From assembly GCF_964291045.1 (NCBI RefSeq), contig NZ_OZ197277.1, positions 868,001-932,000 of the forward strand: DNA of 64,000 bases, in the 5' to 3' direction. Shown here piece by piece: positions 36,901-45,750 of this stretch. The notes beneath the pieces were generated by a model. That model was not told the DNA's origin and did no database searches. It saw nothing but the letters and a program-made list of their open reading frames with translations. The stretch comes from PALSA-1444 sp964291045 (GTDB lineage Bacteria > Chlamydiota > Chlamydiia > Chlamydiales > Rhabdochlamydiaceae). Positions within the stretch are counted from its first letter, which is position 1. Each line of letters starts with the position of its first letter. Both the position numbers and the translations under genes were made by a program.

Positions 36901-38270
36901 AACTTAGAAGATCCTGTTTTTTTAACGGGGGCAATTGCAGATCCTATGAGATCATATCCTGCAACATCTGTAATTTCCACTTGGTAGAGCTTACCAAAAG
37001 ACTTAACAGCTCTTGTGTCGTTAATGATGATATGACCATCAATCTCAGGACACTGTCCATAAAATCTTCCTTTCATCAAGTAAGGAGAATCTGGATGGTA
37101 CCCTTCCACAATCACCTCAAGAGTTCTTCCAATGTAGCTTTTTAGCCTTTTGTCTAAAATCTCTTGCTGAAGCTTGACAAGCCGCTCAAAACGGTCTTGT
37201 TTAACCTCTTCAGGAACGTGATTCGGAAGTGTTGCAGAGTGAGACTCTTCTTCTTTTGAATACTTAAAGACGCCGATGTTATCAAGAGGATAAGTTTTCA
37301 CAAACTCTAAGAGTTCTTCAAAATCGTCTTCCGTCTCTCCTGGAAAGCCCACCATTAAACTTGTTCTTAACACGATATGAGGAAAACGGTTTCTAAGCGT
37401 TGTAATTGTATCTACAATGTGCTCTTTAGATGTTTTTCTTCTCATCGATTTTAATATTTTGTTGCTCACATGTTGAATGGGCATATCAAAATATTGACAC
37501 AGTCTTGGATCTTTTTCTAAAAGATCCATGATCCCTGGAGTGATTTCATCTGGGTAAAGGTAAAGGAGTCTTAACCAAAATTTCTTTGGATTTGAAAGGA
37601 GGGCTTTAAGGAGCTCTTCTAAAGCATCCGTTTCTTTCCGATCTTTTCCAAAGTCCCCTAAGTCTTGTGCAATTAAAATGATTTCATGCACACCTCTTGC
37701 TAAAAGCGCTTCAAACTCTTTAACCACTTGAGCCATCGATTTAGATTTTAAAGGGCCTTTGATTTGAGGAATAATACAAAAAGCACACCGTTTCATGCAC
37801 CCTTCTGCAATCTTAAGATAAGCAAAATGGCTTGGAGTCGAGAGTTGACGCGGAATTTCTCCCCATTCTAGATAACTTTTTGCAGAAGAAATCACTTCAC
37901 CTTCTTCAGGTGTTGAAACAGCGTCCAGAATTTTTTCCATATCTCCTGATCCCAGGAAGTAGTGCACTTCTGGAAACCGCTGCCGAATTTCAGGGCCATA
38001 TTTTTGGACCATGCAACCTGCCACAATCACTTTGGCCCCTTTTTTCTTATGGGTTAAAAGGGTATCAATGGTTTGACATGACTCTTCTCTAGCTTCTTGC
38101 AAAAAGCCGCAGGTGTTCACAATGAGAAAATCGGCCTCTTCCAGTTCTGCTACGGGCTCATAGCCTGCTTTTAAAAGGATTCCTAGCATCACTTCACTAT
38201 CAACAAGATTTCTTGCACAACCAAGACTTGTCATATGTATTTTATTTTGATTAATTTTGACTCTTTTCAT
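36882..38270 (-). CDS. rimO: ribosomal protein uS12 methylthiotransferase
   Basis: A radical-SAM methylthiotransferase of 462 residues. The N-terminal MTTase domain has the three cluster ligands Cys18 (SLGCARN), Cys54 (VNTCGF) and Cys86 (VAGCMVQK); the radical-SAM cluster is at Cys158-Cys162-Cys165 (EGCMKRCAFC); a TRAM domain closes the protein. SLGCARNLVDSEVM is typical of RimO as opposed to MiaB. It adds a methylthio group to an Asp of S12. The first ATG is used here; a second at codon 13 is possible. The oppB gene starts 29 bases away on the other strand, so the two genes must share promoter space. Confidence 0.93.
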   Translation of the reverse strand: MKRVKINQNKIHMTSLGCARNLVDSEVMLGILLKAGYEPVAELEEADFLIVNTCGFLQEAREESCQTIDTLLTHKKKGAKVIVAGCMVQKYGPEIRQRFPEVHYFLGSGDMEKILDAVSTPEEGEVISSAKSYLEWGEIPRQLSTPSHFAYLKIAEGCMKRCAFCIIPQIKGPLKSKSMAQVVKEFEALLARGVHEIILIAQDLGDFGKDRKETDALEELLKALLSNPKKFWLRLLYLYPDEITPGIMDLLEKDPRLCQYFDMPIQHVSNKILKSMRRKTSKEHIVDTITTLRNRFPHIVLRTSLMVGFPGETEDDFEELLEFVKTYPLDNIGVFKYSKEEESHSATLPNHVPEEVKQDRFERLVKLQQEILDKRLKSYIGRTLEVIVEGYHPDSPYLMKGRFYGQCPEIDGHIIINDTRAVKSFGKLYQVEITDVAGYDLIGSAIAPVKKTGSSKLCLMSS

Positions 38271-38299
38271 AATTCTGAAAGAAGTATACAGTATTTTTT

Positions 38300-39226
38300 G
38301 TGTTTAAGCATCTACTAAAAAAAATTACGATCTTGCTTTGCTCGCTTTGGAGTGTCATGACCCTGACATTTTTCCTCTCGCACGCAATTCCAGGAGACCC
38401 TTTAACTGACGAGGAAACCGTTCCTCCAGAAATTTTGCAAGCCATGTCACGTCACTATGGTCTTGATAAGCCCTTATGGGAACAATATGTCACGTACGCC
38501 TCTAATCTTTTGAAAGGAGATTTAGGCCCTTCGTTTAAATATCAATCTAGAACAGCTAATGACATCATTAGAGACGGGTTTCCTATTTCATTAACACTTG
38601 GCTTTGAAGCGCTTTTTATCGCGATACCTTTAGGGCTTTTTTTAGGCTCTCTTGCCGCCTTAAAAAATGGGCAGTGGCAACAGAGGGTTATTATGTTAAT
38701 ATCTGTCATTGGAATTTCTGTCCCAAGCTTTATCTTAGCCTCGTTACTGCAATACATTTTTGCTATGCAGCTTGATCTTTTTCCTGTCGCTAGATGGGAA
38801 ACATTTCAGCACACCATTCTTCCAGCCCTCACGCTTTCTGCACTGCCGACAACCATCATTACAAGACTGACTCAATCGAGTTTAATTGAAGTGCTTCAGC
38901 AAGACTACATTCTCACCGCAAAGGCTAAAGGGTTATCGATGACAAAGATTATCCTTCATCATGCTCTAAGAAATAGTCTTCTTCCGGTGATCTCTTATTT
39001 GGGTCCTTTAATTGCCAATGTCCTCACAGGAAGTTTTGTCGTGGAAAAAATTTTTGGGATCCCAGGGCTTGGGCAATGGTTTGTCATGAGTGTTGCAAAT
39101 AGAGATTATTCCTTAATCATGGCGATGACAATTTTTTATAGCAGCTTCTTAATGGTATGTGTTTTTATTGTCGATGTTTTATATTCATTGCTGGATCCTC
39201 GCATAAAAACCCAAGTTTATGAATAA
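38300..39226 (+). CDS. oppB: oligopeptide ABC transporter permease OppB-like
   Basis: A 308-residue inner-membrane permease with about six hydrophobic segments. MTLTFFLSHAIPGDP at the N-terminus is typical of OppB/DppB, and the EAA loop is seen in DYILTAKAKGLSMTKIILHHALRNSLLPVI. It pairs with OppC to form the channel for di- or oligopeptide import. The start codon is GTG. The last 8 bases overlap oppC. No substrate-binding protein gene is found in the window. Confidence 0.92.
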   Translation: MFKHLLKKITILLCSLWSVMTLTFFLSHAIPGDPLTDEETVPPEILQAMSRHYGLDKPLWEQYVTYASNLLKGDLGPSFKYQSRTANDIIRDGFPISLTLGFEALFIAIPLGLFLGSLAALKNGQWQQRVIMLISVIGISVPSFILASLLQYIFAMQLDLFPVARWETFQHTILPALTLSALPTTIITRLTQSSLIEVLQQDYILTAKAKGLSMTKIILHHALRNSLLPVISYLGPLIANVLTGSFVVEKIFGIPGLGQWFVMSVANRDYSLIMAMTIFYSSFLMVCVFIVDVLYSLLDPRIKTQVYE

Positions 39227-40076
39227 ACAACAGAAATTTTCGTATTTTACGATGTCTTGGCATCGCTTTAAATCGCAAAAAAATGCGGTCGTTGCGCTGA
39301 CCCTACTCTTAATTTTATTCATCATGGCCATCATTGGACCCTTTTTTTCTAAATACACCTACTATGAAACCCACCTTCCCCTAAAAAATCGCCCCCCTTC
39401 TTGGATGTTTTGGTTTGGGTCTGATGAGTTAGGAAGGGACATTTTTACAAGGGTTTGGTGGGGAGCGAGAATCTCTTTATTTGTTGGGCTCATGGCAGCA
39501 AGCATTGATCTATTTGTGGGGGTTGTGTATGGCTCTATCGCCGGGAGAAAAAGAGGCCGCATCGATGAATGCATGATGCGGATTGCAGATATCATTTACT
39601 CTATACCGTATCTTCTTGTTGTCATTCTTCTAACTGTTGTTTTAGAGCCAGGCCTTTACACAATTATTATCGCCTTAAGTCTTACAGGATGGATTCCTAT
39701 GGCACGGGTCACAAGAGCTCAAATTCTTTACCTTCAAGAGCTTGACTATGCACAAGCTGCTATTGCTCTTGGAGCTTCTAACTTAAGACTTCTCTTTCGG
39801 CATTTACTTCCAAATGCCATGGGCCCCATCATTACCACCATGACCTTTACCATCCCCTCTGCTATTTTTGCTGAAGCTTTTTTAAGTTTTTTAGGACTTG
39901 GCGTTCAAGCTCCGATCGCTAGCTGGGGGACAATGGCAAGTGATGGCCTCTCTGCACTCCGTTATTATCCGTGGCGACTTTTTTTCCCTGCTTTTTTCAT
40001 TAGTCTAACCATGCTATGCTTTAATATTATTGGAGATGGGGTTCGAAATGCCTTTGATCCTCGACTAAAACGATGA
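39219..40076 (+). CDS. oppC: oligopeptide ABC transporter permease OppC-like
   Basis: A 285-residue permease with the OppC N-terminal domain (HRFKSQKNAVVALTLLLIL), the typical WFGSDELGRDIFTRVWWGAR segment, and the EAA loop ELDYAQAAIALGASNLRLLF followed by RHLLPNA. Six membrane segments. It overlaps oppB by 8 bases and oppD by 4, so the four genes are translated as a coupled unit. Confidence 0.93.
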   Translation: MNKQQKFSYFTMSWHRFKSQKNAVVALTLLLILFIMAIIGPFFSKYTYYETHLPLKNRPPSWMFWFGSDELGRDIFTRVWWGARISLFVGLMAASIDLFVGVVYGSIAGRKRGRIDECMMRIADIIYSIPYLLVVILLTVVLEPGLYTIIIALSLTGWIPMARVTRAQILYLQELDYAQAAIALGASNLRLLFRHLLPNAMGPIITTMTFTIPSAIFAEAFLSFLGLGVQAPIASWGTMASDGLSALRYYPWRLFFPAFFISLTMLCFNIIGDGVRNAFDPRLKR

Positions 40077-41038
40077 AGACAATTTTAGATATTAAAAATT
40101 TAGAAATTTCCGTTGAGAATAAAACTCAACCCTGGAAAGTGATCCGCAATGTAAGTTTTTCTTTAAAAGAAGGAGAAAAACTCGGGATTGTTGGAGAATC
40201 AGGTAGCGGAAAAACCCTTCTAGTCAGATCCATTGTTAAGCTCCTTCCTCAAGGGGTTTCCATCACGTCTGGTGAAATTGAATATGATGGAAAAATCCTC
40301 TCTTCGATGAGTGAAAAGCAGCTTCAAAAAGTGAGGGGAAAAGAGATTGGAATGGTGTTTCAAGACCCCCTCACCTTTTTAAATCCCACGTTAAAAATTG
40401 GAAAACAGATCATTGAAGGGTTTAAGCTGCACTTTCCAAACGCCTCAAAAGCTCAAGCAAACGCCAAAGTGTTAGAGCTCCTCTATCAGGTGGGAATATC
40501 TCAACCCGAACTTCGCCTGCATCAATACCCTCATGAACTAAGCGGCGGGTTAAGGCAAAGGGTATTAATTGCCATAGCACTAGCAGCATCCCCTCAACTC
40601 TTAATTGCAGATGAACCAACAACAGCTCTTGATGTGACTGTTCAAGCGCAAATTTTAGAACTTCTCTCTCAGCTTCAAGTGAGAAGGAGCATGATTTTAA
40701 TTACCCACGATTTAAGCATTGTCGCCTCTTTTTGTGATAGAGTCATTGTGATGTATGCAGGAGAAATTGTTGAAGATGCTCCTGTTCACGATTTATTTTT
40801 TAAACCGTCTCACCCCTATACAGAGCAGCTTCTTAAAGCAATACCCACACTAACTGCGCAAGATAAACTTGTCACCATTCCAGGCTCACCCCCGGATTTA
40901 TCTAAACCTCTTGTAGGATGTCCATTTGCTCCAAGATGCCCTTACGCATTTCAAAAATGCCATGAAAAAGCGCCTCCTCTTTTTTCTGTAGGGCAAAAGC
41001 ACCGCTCGCTTTGCTGGTTAAAAGAGCCTAAAGGGTAA
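40073..41038 (+). CDS. oppD: oligopeptide ABC transporter ATP-binding protein OppD-like
   Basis: A 321-residue ATPase: Walker A GESGSGKTLL, Q-loop GMVFQDPLTFLNP, signature ELSGGLRQRVLIA, Walker B LLIADEPTTALD and the switch His in LITHDLSIV. The C-terminal oligo_HPY segment is present with its cysteines (VGCPFAPRCPYAFQKC and SLCWL), which in this family can bind an iron-sulfur cluster. It powers peptide uptake with OppF. Confidence 0.93.
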   Translation: MKTILDIKNLEISVENKTQPWKVIRNVSFSLKEGEKLGIVGESGSGKTLLVRSIVKLLPQGVSITSGEIEYDGKILSSMSEKQLQKVRGKEIGMVFQDPLTFLNPTLKIGKQIIEGFKLHFPNASKAQANAKVLELLYQVGISQPELRLHQYPHELSGGLRQRVLIAIALAASPQLLIADEPTTALDVTVQAQILELLSQLQVRRSMILITHDLSIVASFCDRVIVMYAGEIVEDAPVHDLFFKPSHPYTEQLLKAIPTLTAQDKLVTIPGSPPDLSKPLVGCPFAPRCPYAFQKCHEKAPPLFSVGQKHRSLCWLKEPKG

Positions 41039-41046
41039 ATCATTCT

Positions 41047-41865
41047 ATGTTAGTTGCAACCCATTTAACCAAACAATACTCCACATCTCGGGGGCTAATT
41101 ACTGCAGTGAACGGAGTCTCTTTAAAAATTGAAGCGGGGAAAACGTTAGGGCTTGTAGGAGAGAGCGGCTCTGGAAAATCAACACTTGGAAGAATGCTTC
41201 TGCATTTTACTCCGCCAACATCTGGAATGGTGCATTTTAACGGGGAAAATCTCCTCTCTTATACAGCTAAGGAGCTAAAAAAATGGAGACAAACAGCGCA
41301 AATGATCTTCCAAGATCCTTACGCCTCTTTAAATCCTTGTATGACCGTAGAAGATAATGTGATTGAACCTTTAGTGATTCATGGTCTTGAGATTAATCAA
41401 GACATCATCATTAAAGCATTTGAGCAAGTTGGCCTCAATCCAGCTCACAGGTTTAAATACCCTCAAGAGTTTAGCGGAGGGCAAAGACAACGGATTGGAA
41501 TCGCAAGAGCCCTCATTTTAAACCCAAGATTTATTGTGTGTGATGAACCCATTGCAGCTCTTGATGTCTCTGTTCAAGCTCAAATTGTTAACTTACTCAA
41601 AGAGATTCAAAGTCAAAATGGACTCACCTACCTTTTCATCTCTCACGATTTAAGAATGGTTAAATACATTGCAGACGATGTCGCTGTCATGCATTTAGGG
41701 CAAATTGTAGAACAAGGCCCCACCCAAGAAATTTTCTCTAACCCTCAGCACCCCTACACCCAAACGCTTCTTGCCTCCATCCCCAAACACCCTTATAAAC
41801 AAACAACTCACCCTCTTCATAAACCCTCTTCCACTCAAAATTCTGATCTTTTTTTTCCTTTCTAA
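41047..41865 (+). CDS. oppF: oligopeptide ABC transporter ATP-binding protein OppF-like, short C-terminus
   Basis: A 272-residue ATPase with Walker A GESGSGKSTLGR, Q-loop MIFQDPYASLNP, signature FSGGQRQRIGIARAL, Walker B FIVCDEPIAALD and switch His in FISHDLRMV. It starts 8 bases after oppD. Unlike standard OppF (about 310-330 residues) it ends soon after the NPQHPYTQTLL segment and lacks the cysteine motif kept in OppD. This may be normal for the lineage. The nucleotide-binding domain is complete. Confidence 0.92.
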   Translation: MLVATHLTKQYSTSRGLITAVNGVSLKIEAGKTLGLVGESGSGKSTLGRMLLHFTPPTSGMVHFNGENLLSYTAKELKKWRQTAQMIFQDPYASLNPCMTVEDNVIEPLVIHGLEINQDIIIKAFEQVGLNPAHRFKYPQEFSGGQRQRIGIARALILNPRFIVCDEPIAALDVSVQAQIVNLLKEIQSQNGLTYLFISHDLRMVKYIADDVAVMHLGQIVEQGPTQEIFSNPQHPYTQTLLASIPKHPYKQTTHPLHKPSSTQNSDLFFPF

Positions 41866-41922
41866 TCCAAGATTAAAAATATATTATTTTTTTAATTTGC
41901 ATTTTACTTTAAATCAAAAATA

Positions 41923-41941
41923 TTGACCTTATCAAGGTTAA
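41923..41941. other. small inverted repeat between converging oppF and the APC permease gene
   Basis: TTGACCTT (41923-41930) and AAGGTTAA (41934-41941) form a 7-8 base stem with a 3-base loop. It has no T-run and may be a weak terminator or chance. The rest of the 127-base spacer is AT-rich. Confidence 0.28.
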
Positions 41942-41992
41942 ATGGATGTTTTGTAAGAAAATGGAGATATTCAAAGTGCAATACTCTCTTCT

Positions 41993-43861
41993 TCATTGAC
42001 GGCAAAACCACACTTTGCAAGGAAGGGCTTTAAGAGAATCCAGGAGAAGCTTTTGAGAATTTGTTCTGATAGATCCTTCTGAGTTTATTCCTAAGATGAC
42101 TAAATCCCCCTGATAAGAATAGACAATATCTACAATGGCCTCAGCAAAGTGTCTTGCCCGGATCACTTCAACTTCAATATCTACTTCTTGATCTCTTGCA
42201 ATGGCTTCCATGATCTTTAAGATGTGCGCCGCGTTTTGTAAGCGGTGAGGGATCACCATCTCTAAAGGAAGTGAGATAGGCACTTCAATGATATGACACG
42301 CTAAGACTTTAGCGTGATAGAGTTTAGCTAGAAGGCAAGCTACTTGCATCACTTCTATCTGTTTTCCTTGTTTAATAGGGACAATGATTTGAGAAATTTT
42401 TACAGGTTCAAGTGAGGGAATTTTAATCTTTTGAATCTCTAGTGTCCCTGATACTGTCATCCCTTGCTTTTTACGGTAAAGAAAATACATACACACACCT
42501 ACTAAAAGCCAGAGGCATCCTAAATTTCTCCCATCAGGCTTAGTCATTACAACTAAAATCCAAACCGCTAAACTACTTAATGCTCCTATAATGGCTGTGA
42601 GAGGAATCTCTTTCCCCTTAATCCAAATATTTAAAGGAGCTTTAAAAGGTCTTACAAGATGCGGCTCTTTGATTCTTAGGAAAATTAAAGAGACATGTGT
42701 CGAAAAAAACGCAATTTGAGATCCAAAGTTATAAAGATCTGCTAAAAAGCTCATTTTAGCTTGGCTGAGCATGACCACAATCATCGCAATAGAGGCGAAT
42801 AAAGAAAGAGCGATGTAAGGGGTCTTAAACTGGCTATGAAGGCGGTATAAGAACCTAGGGAGCTGATAGTGCTCCCCCATGTTAAATGAGAGCCTAGACG
42901 CTCCAATAAGGCCAGCGTTTGCTGCAACAAAGAGTGTTACAGCGCTGAGTATTGCAGTCCAAGGGACAAGCCATGAACTTCCCCATGATAAATGTGATAC
43001 AATACCCACAATAGGAAACTCTTCATAATCTCTTCCAAATTGATACGGATTAATTAAAGAAAATCCAACAAATGAGAGCCCAAGATACATAAAAATGAGC
43101 ACACATGTTGTGATGAGGATCGCTTTGGGGATCGTTTTTGCAGGCGCCTTTGTTTCAGCACTGAGCTGCGCAATCGATTCCACACCTGTATAGGCCACCA
43201 TTGCCATGGCGGTCCCCTTAAAAAATCCTGACCACGTGGGAGAAGAGAGGGATCCCACTTGATTGATTTTAAGCTGCGAGAAAAATAAAGAAAAATCTTC
43301 GATAGAAAAAAGGCCAATCCCAATGATCAAAAATTGCGTTAAAACCGTTGTGATCATCAAGAAAAAGCTCATCCTTGCAGAGTCTTTAACACCGTAAATA
43401 TTAATACCTAAAAGAAGCGCAATGATTCCAACTGTCACCCCAATTTGCATAAGAGGATCTTTAAGCTCTGGAAAAAATTGCATGAGATACGGCCCAATCG
43501 TAAAGGCAGAGATCGCAATGGTGACAATATAATCAAGTAAAAGTCCCCACCCTGCAATGAATGAGATGAGATCGTTAAAGAGCTTCCTTGTGTAACTTGC
43601 AGACCCTCCAGAGTCGTGGAAAATAGAGGTCATTTCTGCATAAGAGAGCGCAGTGCAGCTAAATACTAGGCCTGCTAAAAGAAGAGATAAAGGCGTTGAT
43701 CCTAAAGCAAAGATGCTTGTAATCCCTAGAGCATAATAGATCGAAGAGCCTAAGTCTCCATACCCAATCGCAAAAAGATCAAAAACCCCTAAAACCCGTT
43801 TAAAAGCCCCTCTATCTAACTGAGCAATCACTTGATCTTGTGAAGATTCGTGAGCAGTCAA
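41993..43861 (-). CDS. APC-family amino acid permease with C-terminal UspA-like domain
   Basis: A 622-residue protein. Residues 30-465 form about 12 membrane segments of the APC superfamily, with FAIGYGDLGSSIYYALGI at TM1, YAEMTSIFHDSGGSASYTRK after TM2, and GTAMAMVAYTGVESIAQLSAET around TM6. From about 480 to the end there is a soluble domain that begins ISQIIVPIKQ and has the UspA fold pattern (LACHIIEVP, DLVILGINSEGS, LPCKVWFCRQ). APC-Usp fusions occur in amino-acid transporters where the Usp part may sense nucleotides. The substrate cannot be told. Convergent with oppF. Confidence 0.88.
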   Translation of the reverse strand: MTAHESSQDQVIAQLDRGAFKRVLGVFDLFAIGYGDLGSSIYYALGITSIFALGSTPLSLLLAGLVFSCTALSYAEMTSIFHDSGGSASYTRKLFNDLISFIAGWGLLLDYIVTIAISAFTIGPYLMQFFPELKDPLMQIGVTVGIIALLLGINIYGVKDSARMSFFLMITTVLTQFLIIGIGLFSIEDFSLFFSQLKINQVGSLSSPTWSGFFKGTAMAMVAYTGVESIAQLSAETKAPAKTIPKAILITTCVLIFMYLGLSFVGFSLINPYQFGRDYEEFPIVGIVSHLSWGSSWLVPWTAILSAVTLFVAANAGLIGASRLSFNMGEHYQLPRFLYRLHSQFKTPYIALSLFASIAMIVVMLSQAKMSFLADLYNFGSQIAFFSTHVSLIFLRIKEPHLVRPFKAPLNIWIKGKEIPLTAIIGALSSLAVWILVVMTKPDGRNLGCLWLLVGVCMYFLYRKKQGMTVSGTLEIQKIKIPSLEPVKISQIIVPIKQGKQIEVMQVACLLAKLYHAKVLACHIIEVPISLPLEMVIPHRLQNAAHILKIMEAIARDQEVDIEVEVIRARHFAEAIVDIVYSYQGDLVILGINSEGSIRTNSQKLLLDSLKALPCKVWFCRQ

Positions 43862-43941
43862 TACGTTATCTCCCTTTTTTTAGGGTATGAACGGTTCTTG
43901 ATTATTTTGCAACTTTTCTAAAACAGAAATCAGTTTGATCT

Positions 43942-43974
43942 GTGAGAGGCAAAACAGGGATTTTTGCCTCTCAC
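43942..43974 (-). terminator. strong hairpin after the Pkn1-like gene
   Basis: GTGAGAGGCAAAA (43942-43954) pairs over 13 bases with TTTTGCCTCTCAC (43962-43974) around a 7-base loop, 14 bases after the stop. There is no T-run, so it may act as a terminator with help or as an mRNA-stabilising hairpin. Confidence 0.6.
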
Positions 43975-43987
43975 ACTTTAAGGATGA

Positions 43988-45748
43988 TTAAAGAATCACA
44001 TCTGCCACTAATCGAAATCCATAGGTTCCATTCACAGTTCCTGGGTTATTACGGTGGCGATGCGCGCATCTTAAATCTTCTTTAAGACTCTTCCAACATC
44101 CGCCTCTTAGCACACGGTAAACCCCTTGATGTGGCCCTTTAGGCTCATGAGGCTCTTGAACCGAGGTGTTATAGTAGTGGTAGTCGTACCAATCTTGGCA
44201 CCACTCATACACATTGCCTGCCATATCATAAAGACCGTAACCATTAGGAGGATAACTCATTACAGCTGTGGTATCGGAGCTAAAAAAGTTTGCCTGTGTG
44301 CGGTCAATATCAAGATCTGTTGGATAAAGAGGATTTATCAGTCCCCCTGCTGCTGCAATTTCCCACTCTGCCTCTGAGGGGAGCCTTTTACCTACCCACT
44401 TAGCATACGCCATAGCCCCGTACCAAGAGACTCCTACCACGGGATGTTTTGCATATCCTGACTCAATGAGAATCTGCCCCCCTGCCTTTTTAATTCTCGA
44501 TTCTCTTAGCCGGATGATATCATTATTATGATGATCTTTTTCTCCGCCCATCTCCTCTAAAAATCTTATAAACTGCTCATTTGTGACAGGATGGATATCA
44601 ATAGCATAAGGGTTTAAAAACACCGTGTGCCTTGGCGCCTCATCACGGCCGCCTTTATTACTGCCTCTTTCAAACTCCCCTCCTTGAATCACGCACATCT
44701 CTGTTAAAAGCGGTTCAATGGACACTTTTTTCTGAGGATCGGGGTTATATCTCGCCACCACCTTTTCCACGTGGAAAATAGCACCAGGATCGGGGTCGTA
44801 TTCAGGTTTTTGGATCTCTTTAGGCTTAAGGATAGGCTTAAGGGGTAAATTCTCATTAGATCCCTGTAAAAGCTCTTGCATGAGAGGCATCAGCTGCTCT
44901 ATCCGTTTGGACTCTTCTGCAAGACAAAGACGGATCAAAGGATCCCACTGAAGCTTATGCTGCGGAGCTAGTGTAGAGACAGGCTCAAAGGCGCCTTCTG
45001 GGTAAGTTCTTGTGAGCATGAGATAAAGCAATATACCAAAAGCGTAAATATCACTTTTAAAAGGGGAAGCTAGTTTTTTTTGCCACCTGAATTCGGGGGA
45101 TAAAAAAAGGTAGTGGTGAAGAAAAGAGAGAGAATTTTGAGATATCTCTTCAGTTTGAGGTATCTGTGCAATATGGTTATAAATATGGGCAAGATAAGAG
45201 GGGCCAACTGCTAAAGAAAGGGCAAAATCTGTCACTTTAACCGTGATATGAGCCCCCTTCATTTCGACAAGAATATTAGAAGGCTTAAGAGCTAAATGCG
45301 CTATTCTTTTTTTTGAGGGATCTTCTTTATGGGCGTAATCTAAAAGAGAGGCTAGTTGGAGGGCAATCTCTAATATTTCTTTTTCTAAAAGAGGCTCCCT
45401 GTCACCTTCTAGATAGGTATGAAGGTTTTTAAAAGAGGGGCTAAGACACTCAGAAACAATAAAATAAACGCCTCCCTCTTCTGAGACATGCTGTAAAGGA
45501 AGAAGGTTATCATGATTTAATAAGGCAACTTCTGCAATATACGTTTCAAAATTTTTTAAAAACTGTGGATGTTGATACAGAGGTGCATCAATCACCTTAA
45601 TCACAAATTTTTTCTGCAAAAACCTGTGTTCTGCGGTAAATGTTTGCCCTAAAGCACCGTAACCTAGTAACTCAAGTAAACGGTAATCTCCCAGCTGGTC
45701 CCCCACTTGAAGTGTATGTTTTTGGGTGCGAAGATGCGAAGATTCCAT
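43988..45748 (-). CDS. pkn1: Pkn1-like protein: degenerate Ser/Thr kinase domain fused to formylglycine-enzyme (FGE-sulfatase) domain
   Basis: A 586-residue fusion as in chlamydial Pkn1. The N-terminal kinase domain keeps the glycine loop (LGYGALGQTF, 28-37), the ATP lysine (VIKVID, Lys51) and the catalytic-loop Asn (KPSNIL, Asn158). However HRD has become HLA (151-153) and DFG has become DFA (174-176), so the catalytic base is missing and phosphotransfer is doubtful. From about 350 comes a C-type-lectin-like FGE/SUMF1 domain (MCVIQGGEFERGSN, ERGSNKGGRDEAPRHTV, RLPSEAEWEIAAAGG, GNVYEWCQDWY, RVLRGGCWKS, YGFRLVAD). No membrane segment. It is 2 bases downstream of the YyaL-like gene. Target unknown. 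Confidence 0.88.
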   Translation of the reverse strand: MESSHLRTQKHTLQVGDQLGDYRLLELLGYGALGQTFTAEHRFLQKKFVIKVIDAPLYQHPQFLKNFETYIAEVALLNHDNLLPLQHVSEEGGVYFIVSECLSPSFKNLHTYLEGDREPLLEKEILEIALQLASLLDYAHKEDPSKKRIAHLALKPSNILVEMKGAHITVKVTDFALSLAVGPSYLAHIYNHIAQIPQTEEISQNSLSFLHHYLFLSPEFRWQKKLASPFKSDIYAFGILLYLMLTRTYPEGAFEPVSTLAPQHKLQWDPLIRLCLAEESKRIEQLMPLMQELLQGSNENLPLKPILKPKEIQKPEYDPDPGAIFHVEKVVARYNPDPQKKVSIEPLLTEMCVIQGGEFERGSNKGGRDEAPRHTVFLNPYAIDIHPVTNEQFIRFLEEMGGEKDHHNNDIIRLRESRIKKAGGQILIESGYAKHPVVGVSWYGAMAYAKWVGKRLPSEAEWEIAAAGGLINPLYPTDLDIDRTQANFFSSDTTAVMSYPPNGYGLYDMAGNVYEWCQDWYDYHYYNTSVQEPHEPKGPHQGVYRVLRGGCWKSLKEDLRCAHRHRNNPGTVNGTYGFRLVADVIL

Positions 45749-45750
45749 GT

